Shown here piece after piece: positions 7,764 to 14,923 of a stretch of DNA of 19,824 bases; the stretch's first letter is position 1; the number at the start of each line of letters is the position of its first letter. The position numbers and the translations under genes were made by a program. Under the pieces are notes generated by a model. It saw only the letters and a list, made by a program, of their open reading frames with translations. It did not search any database and was not told where the DNA came from. Source of the DNA: UBA10649 sp964597445 (GTDB lineage: Bacteria; Actinomycetota; Actinomycetes; S36-B12); the NCBI GenBank assembly GCA_964597445.1, contig CAZQXO010000037.1:1-19824 (forward strand), in the 5' to 3' direction.

Positions 7764-7769
7764 AGTCTA
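7764..7769 (-). promoter_or_regulatory. -10 box (TAGACT) of the DUF5318-ponA-GT87 operon
   Basis: TAGACT on the minus strand fits TANNNT and is followed by exactly 6 bases and the ATG at 7757, with no Shine-Dalgarno sequence between. This implies a leaderless first gene. A CCCGG/CCGGG inverted repeat (7758-7762, 7776-7780) brackets it. Confidence 0.5.
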
Positions 7770-7848
7770 CGTTCGCCGGGACGGGACGCCATCGGCGACG
7801 AAGCAGGCGGTGTGCCCCCGATCCTGTCGGTGCGCACGGGTGGGGCGG

Positions 7849-7854
7849 TACCGT
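7849..7854 (+). promoter_or_regulatory. -10 box (TACCGT) of the MFS transporter gene
   Basis: TACCGT fits TANNNT and is followed by exactly 6 bases and the ATG at 7861. This supports that ATG as the start, in place of an earlier in-frame GTG or ATG upstream, and implies leaderless translation. Confidence 0.45.
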
Positions 7855-7860
7855 CACGGC

Positions 7861-9150
7861 ATGGTGGCGCTGCCCGCACTGCGGGTCCTGCTGCGCACCC
7901 GGGACTTCCGACGGCTGTTCGCGGTGCGCCTCGTGGGCCAGTTCGGCGATGGACTCCTGCAGGCCTCCCTCGCGACCTTCGTCCTCTTCTCTCCGGAGCG
8001 CCAGCCCGATGCGGCGAAGGTGGCCGCCGCCTTCGCGATCCTGCTCCTGCCCTACTCCGTCATCGGCCCCTTCGCGGGCGTGCTGCTCGACCGATGGCGC
8101 CGCCAGGTCGTTCTCGTGCGGGCGAATGCCCTCAAGGCCGTCCTCGTGGCACCGATCGTGCTGCTGGTCGCCGCAGGGAACGATGGGCTCGGGCTGGGAG
8201 TGACGGTGCTGGCGGTGCTGGGCGTGGGCCGCTTCGTCCTGGCCGGACTCTCCGCCTCCCTGCCCCACGTCGTGCGCGGCCCGGATCTCGTGACCGCGAA
8301 TGCCCTGACCCCGACCTCGGGCACGATCCTCGCCGCCGTCGGTGCCGGCGTCGGCGTGATCCTGAGCGCCGCGCTCGGGGGCGGGGACGGCGCGAGCATC
8401 GTGGTGCTCGGTGCGGCCGCGCTCGCCTACCTGCTGGCGGGAGGCGTCGCCCTCACCCTTGGTCGGGATCGGCTCGGCCCCGATGGCAGCGTGCCCGGCG
8501 ACACGGTCCGCGGGATCGTCCTCGGGCTCGTCGACGGGGTGCGCGTGCTCGCGCATCACGGCAGCGCCGCACGGGCCGTGTCGATGGTCGCCGTGAACCG
8601 GGTGTCGTTCGGCCTGCTCACGGCCGCCGGCCTGCTGCTCGTGCGCGTGACCTTCCATCCTCCGGAGGACGCCGACGCCGCCCTCCAGGACTTCGCCCTG
8701 CTGACCGGATCCGCGGCCATCGGTGCCCTCGTCGGCGCCGCCCTGACGCCCTGGGCGTCTCGGCGCTGGGACATCGTGCGCTGGTCCGCCGCCGTGATGC
8801 TGCAGGCCGGCACGGTGGGGATCGGTTGCGTGATCGCCGGAGCCCTGCTGCCGTCCTTCCCGCTGCTGCTCGTCGGCGCCCTCAGCATGGGCCTGTCCGG
8901 TCAGGCGGTGAAGGTGTGCTCCGACACCGCACTCCAGAGGGATATCCCTGACGATCACCTCGGCCGCGTGTTCACCCTGTTCGACATGATCGTCAACGTG
9001 TCGCTGGTGGCCGGCATCGTCGTCATGGCGCTCATCTCGCCGGCCAATGGCGACGCCCCGGTGCTGTATGCCTTCACCGGGATCGGACTGATCTGCGCAG
9101 CACTGTGGTACCTGAGGTCCCGGCCCCGTAGAGTCCCGCCGGGGATCTGA
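7861..9150 (+). CDS. Major facilitator superfamily transporter
   Basis: 429 residues with about 12 hydrophobic helices. After a short cytoplasmic start (RTRDFRRLF) comes VGQFGDGLLQASLATFVLF, typical of TM1 in MFS exporters. MFS motif A follows TM2 as GVLLDRWRR (73-81), and a related ALTPWASRR occurs after the midpoint. LQRDIPDDHLGRVFTLFDM near the end is typical of the DHA-type/enterobactin-exporter-like branch (VPxxxxGRVFS). The substrate cannot be predicted. The frame is open upstream to 7723, but the -10 box and the loss of hydrophobic character before ATG 7861 support this start. A membrane-protein gene follows after 36 bp, probably in the same operon. It is divergent from the DUF5318-ponA operon. 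Confidence 0.85.
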   Translation: MVALPALRVLLRTRDFRRLFAVRLVGQFGDGLLQASLATFVLFSPERQPDAAKVAAAFAILLLPYSVIGPFAGVLLDRWRRQVVLVRANALKAVLVAPIVLLVAAGNDGLGLGVTVLAVLGVGRFVLAGLSASLPHVVRGPDLVTANALTPTSGTILAAVGAGVGVILSAALGGGDGASIVVLGAAALAYLLAGGVALTLGRDRLGPDGSVPGDTVRGIVLGLVDGVRVLAHHGSAARAVSMVAVNRVSFGLLTAAGLLLVRVTFHPPEDADAALQDFALLTGSAAIGALVGAALTPWASRRWDIVRWSAAVMLQAGTVGIGCVIAGALLPSFPLLLVGALSMGLSGQAVKVCSDTALQRDIPDDHLGRVFTLFDMIVNVSLVAGIVVMALISPANGDAPVLYAFTGIGLICAALWYLRSRPRRVPPGI

Positions 9151-9186
9151 CACGGTTCCCCGGGCGCCGTCGGAGGAGAGAGCGAC

Positions 9187-10413
9187 ATGAGTGACACCAA
9201 GCGCTGGAGCGGGAAGTCCATCGCGTCGTTGATCGTGTTCATCCTCGCGGTGGTCCTGACGATCCCCGCTCTCGTCGGACACTGGGGTCACCGCACCGTC
9301 ATCGATGCCGGCCGCTACATCGAGACGGTGGGCCCGCTCGGCACCTCCAGCGAGGTGCAGGAGGCCGTCGCGACCGCCGTCAAGGACGCCGTGCTCGAGC
9401 GGGTCGACACCGAGAAGCAGGTCGACGAGCTCCTCAGCGGCCTGTTCCCCGACCGCCCGGTCGTCCAGAACCTCTCGGCGCCCATCGCCGCGGGCATCAA
9501 CAGCGCCATCGGCGCGCTCATCGATCGGTTCGTCGAGTCCGATGCCTTCGAGAAGCTGTGGATCACCCTCAACACCGGTCTGCAGCGCGGCCTGGTCGCG
9601 ATCCTGTCGGGCGAGACCGGCGGCACGGTGCGGCTCGAGGGGGATCAGATCGTCCTCGACATCAGCAGCCTGCTGGGCGAGGTCCAGCAGTACCTCGTGG
9701 ATGAGGGCATCACAGCGGCGGCCAGCATCACCATCCCGGACAACGACCGGACGATCGTCCTCGCGGAGTCGCCGGCGCTCGCGCAGATCCGCTTCGTCTA
9801 CAGCCTGACCTCGCCGCTGCTCGAGTGGTTCCCGGTCATCATCGCGGCGCTGTTCGCCCTGTCCATCTGGCTGTCGCGTCGACGAGCCCGCACCGTCGTC
9901 GCCACCGGTGTCGTCCTCGTCGTGTCGGGGGTGCTGGTGTGGCAGGGGCTCAACGTCGCCGAAACGGCCTTCGTCGACCAGCTCGCGGGCACGGTCTTCG
10001 CCCCGGCGTCGGCGATCTTCTGGAGCACGCTGTTCGCCTACCTCGTGGCGGGTACGAAGGCGGTCGCCCTGCTGGGCGTGGCCGTCATCGTGGCCGGCTG
10101 GCTCGGCGGTCGCACGTCGTCCGCACGCGTCCTGCGCGGTCACCTGACCCGTGGCCTGGGCGAGGTCAGCGGTCGACTGCCGGAGGGGCTCCAGGGGTCG
10201 CTCGCCGGATCCATCTCCTGGCTGCGGTGGGTCGTCTACGGCATCGGCATCGTGATCGTGATGGCCTCCGACGTGCTCTCGCCGTCCGCTGTGCTGTGGA
10301 CGGTGGCCCTGACCGCCGGGCTCGTGACGCTGATGGAGCTGCTCGCGGTGCCTCCGCGGGTGACCGGCGAGATCGTCGAGGACGTGGAGATCGTCGAGAT
10401 CACCCGCGACTGA
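9187..10413 (+). CDS. Unrecognised integral membrane protein
   Basis: 408 residues; I do not recognise a named family. An N-terminal helix (about 11-31) is followed by a soluble stretch of about 175 residues (34-205), probably extracytoplasmic. It holds amphipathic helices (SSEVQEAVATAVKDAVLERVDTEKQVDELLSG, 54-85; then a Gly/Ala/Ile-rich part near 98-112) and the segment GGTVRLEGDQIVLDISSLLGEVQQYL. The C-terminal half has about five or six helices (209-229, 235-252, 276-305 and 338-375), with an Arg cluster SRRRAR (230-235) in a cytoplasmic turn. The end is acidic. Similar helix-loop-multihelix proteins are common in Micrococcales genomes as 'hypothetical membrane protein'. GGAGGAGAG begins 15 bases before the ATG. 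The gene is 36 bp after the MFS gene, so joint transcription is likely. Confidence 0.8.
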   Translation: MSDTKRWSGKSIASLIVFILAVVLTIPALVGHWGHRTVIDAGRYIETVGPLGTSSEVQEAVATAVKDAVLERVDTEKQVDELLSGLFPDRPVVQNLSAPIAAGINSAIGALIDRFVESDAFEKLWITLNTGLQRGLVAILSGETGGTVRLEGDQIVLDISSLLGEVQQYLVDEGITAAASITIPDNDRTIVLAESPALAQIRFVYSLTSPLLEWFPVIIAALFALSIWLSRRRARTVVATGVVLVVSGVLVWQGLNVAETAFVDQLAGTVFAPASAIFWSTLFAYLVAGTKAVALLGVAVIVAGWLGGRTSSARVLRGHLTRGLGEVSGRLPEGLQGSLAGSISWLRWVVYGIGIVIVMASDVLSPSAVLWTVALTAGLVTLMELLAVPPRVTGEIVEDVEIVEITRD

Positions 10414-10506
10414 GGGGCGTCCCCGCGCCGTGATGATTCGCGTGGGGCTGATGTGACGGACGTCGCAGGTTCACGGACCGTTCGCCGGGCGCTCATCCGC
10501 GTGGGG

Positions 10507-10512
10507 TAGAAC
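10507..10512 (+). promoter_or_regulatory. Possible -10 (TAGAAC) for the 66-residue protein
   Basis: The 148-bp gap 10414-10561 holds a weak hairpin right after the membrane-protein stop (GGGG-CGT-CCCC, 10414-10424), a direct repeat of CGCGTGGGG (10439 and 10498), and TAGAAC, the best -10 candidate. A start near 10519 would give a leader of about 43 bases carrying the GAAAGGG ribosome-binding site. No -35 is convincing. Confidence 0.25.
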
Positions 10513-10561
10513 GGAGATCGGTGAGACCCACCACTCCGTCAACCCCTCATGAAAGGGCATC

Positions 10562-10762
10562 GTGAACCCCACGACCCCCCGCCTGACCGTCGAGACCGTC
10601 GCCCCCACCGTGGGTGACACGTGCGCGGCCCCCCAGCCGCTGGGCACCTGGTTCTCCCGCTGGCACCGGCTCTACACGCACACCCCAGCCCCATCCGAGG
10701 CCGCACCCCACGAGCTCGCCTCGGCCCTTCCGCGCACCACGCACTTCACGACGGCGGCCTGA
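10562..10762 (+). CDS. Small unrecognised protein, 66 residues
   Basis: A GTG at 10562 is preceded by GAAAGGG (10551-10557), a good ribosome-binding site. Codon third positions are mostly C or G, as expected of a coding frame here. The protein starts MNPTTPRLTVETVAPTVGD, has one cysteine, and a central aromatic/basic motif TWFSRWHRLYTHTP. The rest is Pro/Ala/Thr-rich, and there is no membrane segment or signal peptide. It ends 9 bp before the stop of the convergent CCA-enzyme gene, inside a shared terminator-like hairpin, which supports a real transcription unit. The function is unknown. A spurious frame is possible but less likely given the site and the fit to the terminator. Confidence 0.6.
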   Translation: MNPTTPRLTVETVAPTVGDTCAAPQPLGTWFSRWHRLYTHTPAPSEAAPHELASALPRTTHFTTAA

Positions 10763-10779
10763 GCAGCCCGCTCAGGTCG
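10755..10779. terminator. Bidirectional hairpin holding both convergent stop codons
   Basis: CGGCCTGAGC (10755-10764) pairs with GCTCAGGTCG (10770-10779), with one G-T pair and the loop AGCCC. The TGA of the 66-residue protein (10760-10762) and that of the CCA enzyme (10774-10772 on the minus strand) lie in opposite arms. There is no T-run, which is common in high-GC actinobacterial terminators. Confidence 0.6.
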
Positions 10780-12232
10780 AGCGCGCCGACCACCAGGCCC
10801 GGAGGGCCTCCTCCGCCATCGCCGGGTCCATGGGCCCGCGGTCCAGCCGCAGGTCGAGCAGGAACTGGTACGCCTCGCCGACCTCCCGTCCCGGCGGGAT
10901 GGCGAGGATGCGCATGATCTCCCGGCCATCCAGGTCCGGGCGCATGGCCGCGAGCTCCTCCTGCTCCGCGAGCTCGGCGATCCGCCGCTCGAGTGAGTCG
11001 TACGACTTCTGCAGGGCCAGGGCCCGGCGCCGGTTGCGCGTCGTCGAGTCGGCTCGCGTGAGCTTGTGCAGGCGCGTGAGCAGAGGGCCGGCATCACGCA
11101 CGTAGCGACGGACCGCCGAGTCCGTCCACTCGCCTGATCCGTATCCGTGGAACCGCAGGTGCAGCTCCACCAGCCGTGACACGTCATCGGTCATGTCGTT
11201 CGAGAAGCGCAGGGCCTGCATGCGCTTGCGCGTCATGCGTGCGCCGACGACCTCGTGATGATGGAAGGACACCCGACCGTCGTCCTCGAATCGACGGGTG
11301 CGCGGCTTGCCGATGTCGTGCAGCAGTGCCGCCAGGCGAAGGACGGGATCCGGTCCGCTGGACGGCTCATGGGCCTCCTCCAGCACCATGGCCTGCTCCA
11401 GCACCGTCAACGTGTGCTCGTACACGTCCTTGTGGTGATGATGCTCGTCTGCCTCGAGTCGGAGCAGCGGCAGCTCCGGGAGCACCTGCTCCGACACACC
11501 CGTGTCGACCAGCAGCGTCAGACCCCGACGCGGCGACGGCGCCATGACGATCTTCATGAGCTCGTCGCGGATCCGCTCCGGCGACACGATTCCCAGGCGC
11601 GACGCCTGCTCCGTCATCGCCCGGACGACTTCGGGCGCCACCTCGAAGCCGAGCTGCGCGCTGAAGCGCGCCGCCCTCAGCATGCGCAGCGGATCATCGG
11701 AGAAGGAGGCTTCCGGCGTGCCGGGCGTGCGGATGATCCCGGCGGCCAGGTCAGCGCGCCCTTCGTGCAGGTCCACCAGGTCCAGGGACGGCAGCGTGAT
11801 CGCCATCGCGTTGATCGTGAAGTCCCGGCGCACGAGATCGCCCGCGAGACTCGTGCCGAACTCGACGTCAGGCTTGCGTGACTCCGGGTCGTAGGCCTCG
11901 GCGCGATACGTGGTGATCTCGACCTCGCGGCCGCCGACGCGGGCCCCGATCGTGCCGAAGCGGATGCCGACATCCCAGGTCGTCTCCGCCACCGGGCCCA
12001 GCAGCTCCAGCACCCGATCCGGGTGAGCGTCCGTCGTGAAGTCCAGGTCGGCATCGGCGCCGAACCTGCCCAGGAGGGCGTCCCGGACCGGACCGCCCAC
12101 GAGGGCCAGCTCATGCCCCGCCTCCGAGAACACCCGGCCCAGCGTGGTGAGGACCCCTGCGGCGGCGAGGAGCTGCCCGCGGGCCGACTCCTCGAGGGGG
12201 ACGGCGCCGGGCATGGAGGCGGCGGGACTCAC
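10772..12232 (-). CDS. cca: CCA tRNA nucleotidyltransferase
   Basis: 486 residues. This class II nucleotidyltransferase adds or repairs the 3' CCA end of tRNAs using CTP and ATP. Motifs in order are GGPVRD (46-51); the metal-binding DLDFT (D62, D64); RRDFTINAMA (135-144); DDPLRMLRAARF (179-190), which follows the template region; an SPERIRDELMKI element (217-228); then an HD phosphohydrolase-like domain with HHHHKDVYEHT (264-274) and LLHDIGKPRTR (303-313). Actinobacterial versions carry this HD domain, and the M. tuberculosis copy (Rv3907c) is named pcnA. The GTG start at 12232 has TACGCT 8 bases upstream. It is divergent from the NUDIX gene, as in M. tuberculosis. Confidence 0.95.
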   Translation of the reverse strand: MSPAASMPGAVPLEESARGQLLAAAGVLTTLGRVFSEAGHELALVGGPVRDALLGRFGADADLDFTTDAHPDRVLELLGPVAETTWDVGIRFGTIGARVGGREVEITTYRAEAYDPESRKPDVEFGTSLAGDLVRRDFTINAMAITLPSLDLVDLHEGRADLAAGIIRTPGTPEASFSDDPLRMLRAARFSAQLGFEVAPEVVRAMTEQASRLGIVSPERIRDELMKIVMAPSPRRGLTLLVDTGVSEQVLPELPLLRLEADEHHHHKDVYEHTLTVLEQAMVLEEAHEPSSGPDPVLRLAALLHDIGKPRTRRFEDDGRVSFHHHEVVGARMTRKRMQALRFSNDMTDDVSRLVELHLRFHGYGSGEWTDSAVRRYVRDAGPLLTRLHKLTRADSTTRNRRRALALQKSYDSLERRIAELAEQEELAAMRPDLDGREIMRILAIPPGREVGEAYQFLLDLRLDRGPMDPAMAEEALRAWWSARST

Positions 12233-12240
12233 GTCGCCTG

Positions 12241-12246
12241 AGCGTA
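12241..12246 (-). promoter_or_regulatory. -10 box (TACGCT) of cca
   Basis: TACGCT on the minus strand fits TANNNT and is 8 bases before the GTG at 12232, without a Shine-Dalgarno sequence between. A leaderless or nearly leaderless mRNA is likely. It shares the 58-bp divergent gap with the NUDIX promoter. Confidence 0.4.
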
Positions 12247-12278
12247 GTCAGCGACCGGGGGGCCCTCCCGTGCTGGCC

Positions 12279-12284
12279 TATCCT
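12279..12284 (+). promoter_or_regulatory. -10 box (TATCCT) of the NUDIX-DUF6049-murJ operon
   Basis: TATCCT fits TANNNT and is exactly 6 bases before the ATG at 12291. This sets the start and implies a leaderless first gene for the operon that includes murJ. Confidence 0.5.
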
Positions 12285-12290
12285 GCCGAT

Positions 12291-12776
12291 ATGGCCCGAG
12301 CCCGCTCATCGCGCCTCACGCGGGTGGAGGAGACCTCCGCCGGCGGTCTCGTGCTGGACCGCTCCGGCGCCAGTCCGCGGGCGGCGCTCATCGCCCGGCT
12401 CGATCGCCGCGGGCTGCTGCGCTGGTCCCTCCCGAAGGGCCACATCGAGCCCGGCGAGACGGCCGAGCAGGCCGCCGAGCGGGAGGTCCGGGAGGAGACC
12501 GGCATCGTCGGGCACGTACTCGGCGCCCTGGGCACGATCGACTTCTGGTTCGTCGCCGACGACCAGCGGATCCACAAGACGGTGCACCACTTCCTCCTCG
12601 AGGCCGACAGCGGGACGCTCTCGGCCGCCGACGTGGAGGTCGACGAGGTCGCCTGGGTTCCGCTGGCCGAGGTGGCCGAGCGACTCGCCTACGAGGACGA
12701 GCGGCGCCTCATCGATCGGGTTCCCGAGGAGCTGCGTCAGGCTGACGAGCGCGAGCGACCTTCGGGACTCGCGTGA
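12291..12776 (+). CDS. NUDIX hydrolase (MutT4-like)
   Basis: 161 residues with a complete Nudix box from G50 to I72: G-x5-E56-x7-R64-E65-V-x-E68-E69-x-G71-I. The WSLPKGHIEPGE context is typical of actinobacterial MutT-type diphosphatases, which hydrolyse a nucleoside diphosphate linked to another group; the actual substrate is not predictable. Upstream is the ETSAGGLVLD strand, and downstream are FWFVADDQRIHKTVHHFLLE and EVAWVPLAEV. The start at 12291 is set by the TATCCT box; an in-frame opening further upstream would run through the promoter. The stop overlaps the DUF6049 start by four bases. M. tuberculosis has mutT4 (Rv3908) at this place. Confidence 0.9.
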   Translation: MARARSSRLTRVEETSAGGLVLDRSGASPRAALIARLDRRGLLRWSLPKGHIEPGETAEQAAEREVREETGIVGHVLGALGTIDFWFVADDQRIHKTVHHFLLEADSGTLSAADVEVDEVAWVPLAEVAERLAYEDERRLIDRVPEELRQADERERPSGLA

Positions 12777-14923
12777 TTCGCATGGCAGCAGCGGTGCTGC
12801 TGGGAATCCGCCCGGCAGCAGCGGTGCTGCTCGCCTTGGCGTCGATTGCCGGTGTCGTCGCCGCTCCCGTGGCGGCCGCACCTCCCGTCACGGCGGAGGA
12901 CGATGCCGCGGGATCGCCGATCAAGGTCGTCCTCGACACTCTGGCGCCCGCTGTTCCGGGAGATCGCGCGACGCTGCGCATCCGGGGGCGCGTGGTGAAC
13001 ATGACCGACACCACCGTGTCGGATGTCAGCGTGCGTCTGCGTCGATCGTCAGCCCCGGTGGCGTCCCGGCCTGCCCTCAGCGCGGTCCCCGACTCGTCTC
13101 TCGATCCGGACCGGGGGGAGCCGGCCGACGTCACCCTCACCGGCACGACGATCGATGTCACCGAGGCACTCGCGCCGGGAGCCTTCGGCTCCTTCTCCCT
13201 GCGCGTGCCGGTGAGCTCGATCGGCTTCACCGAACCCGGCTCGTACGTCATCGCGATCGAGGTCATGGGCCGGGACGCAGAGGTGGATGAGTTCGACGAA
13301 CGGCAGGGGATCCTGCGCACCTTCGTGCCGTGGATGCCGTCCGGCACCGATGTCACCCCCGTGTCCCTGGCGTGGCTGTGGCCCCTGGCCACGTGGCCCG
13401 CACAGACGGCGTCGGGTGTCCTGCTCGACACTCAGATGCCCGCGGAGCTGGCACCCGAGGGACGACTGGGTCAGCTGGTCGAGATCGGGCTGCGTCACCA
13501 GGCCACCGTCTCGTGGGTCGCCGATCCGGCCCTGCTGCAGATCGCCCAGGAGATGGCCGACGGGTACCAGGTGGTGCGCGACGGCACCGTCGTCGTGGGC
13601 AGCCAGGACGCCGCGGCGGCACAGTGGTCGGCGGACGTGGCTCGGGCCACGCGCGTCGCAGGCCTGCGGACGATGCCGTACGCCGATGTCGATGCATCCG
13701 CCCTCGTCCGGGGCGACATGGAGACGGATGTCGTCCGCTCGGTCGTGATCGGTCCGCGCATCGCGGCCTCGGCCCTCGGCCAGGCCTCCACCGGCGGCCT
13801 CTACTGGGCTCCGATCGGGCGCCTGGACCAGCCGACGCTCGAGGTGCTCGCCTCCGCCGGCGTCACGACCGTCGTCCTCGCAGGGGAGTCACGGCAAGCC
13901 GAAGACGCCCTGCCGGACACCGCGGCGACGGTCGCGCTGCCCACGCCCTCCGGCACGATCACCGGGATCCTCGCCGATCCGACCCTCACCCGCGTGCTCG
14001 CCCTGCCGCAGCGGACGCCGGGCGAGATCATCACAGCCCGACAGCGCTTCCTCGCCGAGACGGCCACGACCGCGCTGCAGCAGGAGTCATCGGGCACAGG
14101 TGAGCGGATCCTCGTCGCCGCACCTCCATCCGTCCGCTGGACGGCCAATGCCGCTCTCATGAATCCACTCCTGCGCGCGACCGAGGCGGCGCCATGGCTG
14201 CAGCCCACGACCCTGAGCACGCTGCTGGAGGAGTCGACGCCGAGCACCACGCGCCGACGAGGGGGCTACGGGGAGAAGGCGCGCGCGAGCGAGCTCGACC
14301 GTCGCTACGTCACCGCGCTCGCGCGGACGACCAGAGACCTCGCCACCTTCACGTCGATCATCGACAACCCGACGGGCATCGCCGAGCCCTACTCCGAGGC
14401 CCTGCTGCGGGCGGCGTCGTCATCGTGGCGGAGCCAGCCTGACGTCGGGGACGAGCTGCTGGCGAGCATCCAGAAGAGCCTGCAGGAGCAGACTGGCCTC
14501 GTGCGCGTGCTCTCCGACGGCACGGTGACCCTGTCCGGCGACTCCGGCAAGGTGCCGGTGACCATCGTCAACGACCTCGATCGGTCGGTCACCGTCGGCG
14601 TTGCGCTGCGGGGACGTCCGTCCCTGCGTCTGGACTCCGATCCACTGCAGGACATCACCGTCGAGGCAGGCCGCATGGCGAGCATCGACCTCACCGCACG
14701 GGTGATCGGGGGCGAGCCGCTGTCGGTCGACGTGCAGCTGCTCGGGCCCGATGGCCAGGACTACGGCGCCCCCGCCACCATCACTGTCATGTCGACGGCC
14801 TACGCGCGAGCAGCGTCCTGGGTGGTCGCGGCCGCCTTCGTCGCGATCGTCGTGTTCGTCATCGTCGGAGTGATCCGTCGGATTCACAAGGCACAGTCCT
14901 CCCGATCGGGGAGCAGCGCATGA
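12773..14923 (+). CDS. DUF6049 family membrane-anchored extracellular protein
   Basis: 716 residues. A signal peptide with a duplicated AAAVLL core ends near APVAAAPP (about 37). A long extracytoplasmic region follows, and a single C-terminal helix (about 681-699) precedes a short basic cytoplasmic tail (RRIHKAQSSRSG). The first 150 residues look like a beta-sandwich (VVLDTLAPAVPGDRATLRIRGRVVNMTD and similar), and a second beta-rich domain before the membrane starts near GTVTLSGDSGKVPVTIVND. The middle part is alpha/beta. DUF6049 is an actinobacterial family encoded between mutT4 and mviN (Rv3909) and is presumed to act with MurJ in wall synthesis; its reaction is unknown. The GTG start overlaps the NUDIX stop (GTGA); the in-frame ATG at 12782 is a plausible alternative. 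The stop overlaps the murJ start (ATGA). Confidence 0.88.
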   Translation: MIRMAAAVLLGIRPAAAVLLALASIAGVVAAPVAAAPPVTAEDDAAGSPIKVVLDTLAPAVPGDRATLRIRGRVVNMTDTTVSDVSVRLRRSSAPVASRPALSAVPDSSLDPDRGEPADVTLTGTTIDVTEALAPGAFGSFSLRVPVSSIGFTEPGSYVIAIEVMGRDAEVDEFDERQGILRTFVPWMPSGTDVTPVSLAWLWPLATWPAQTASGVLLDTQMPAELAPEGRLGQLVEIGLRHQATVSWVADPALLQIAQEMADGYQVVRDGTVVVGSQDAAAAQWSADVARATRVAGLRTMPYADVDASALVRGDMETDVVRSVVIGPRIAASALGQASTGGLYWAPIGRLDQPTLEVLASAGVTTVVLAGESRQAEDALPDTAATVALPTPSGTITGILADPTLTRVLALPQRTPGEIITARQRFLAETATTALQQESSGTGERILVAAPPSVRWTANAALMNPLLRATEAAPWLQPTTLSTLLEESTPSTTRRRGGYGEKARASELDRRYVTALARTTRDLATFTSIIDNPTGIAEPYSEALLRAASSSWRSQPDVGDELLASIQKSLQEQTGLVRVLSDGTVTLSGDSGKVPVTIVNDLDRSVTVGVALRGRPSLRLDSDPLQDITVEAGRMASIDLTARVIGGEPLSVDVQLLGPDGQDYGAPATITVMSTAYARAASWVVAAAFVAIVVFVIVGVIRRIHKAQSSRSGSSA
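12784..12831 (+). repeat. Duplicated 18-bp segment in a signal-peptide coding region
   Basis: GGCAGCAGCGGTGCTGCT occurs at 12784-12801 and again at 12814-12831, 30 bp apart and in frame. It encodes AAAVLL twice in the signal peptide of the DUF6049 protein. Each copy is itself a small inverted repeat (AGCAGC-GGT-GCTGCT). Confidence 0.85.

Noticed and set aside
7429..10143. 904-codon open frame on the minus strand opposite the MFS and membrane-protein genes
   Set aside because: The translation is rich in His, Asp, Gln, Arg and Gly without domains, which is the usual antisense shadow of GC-rich genes. The plus strand there encodes clear membrane proteins with proper starts.
10772..12232. Poly(A) polymerase (from the pcnA name used in mycobacteria)
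   Set aside because: The HD domain and overall motif layout are those of actinobacterial CCA-adding enzymes; the pcnA label is historical.
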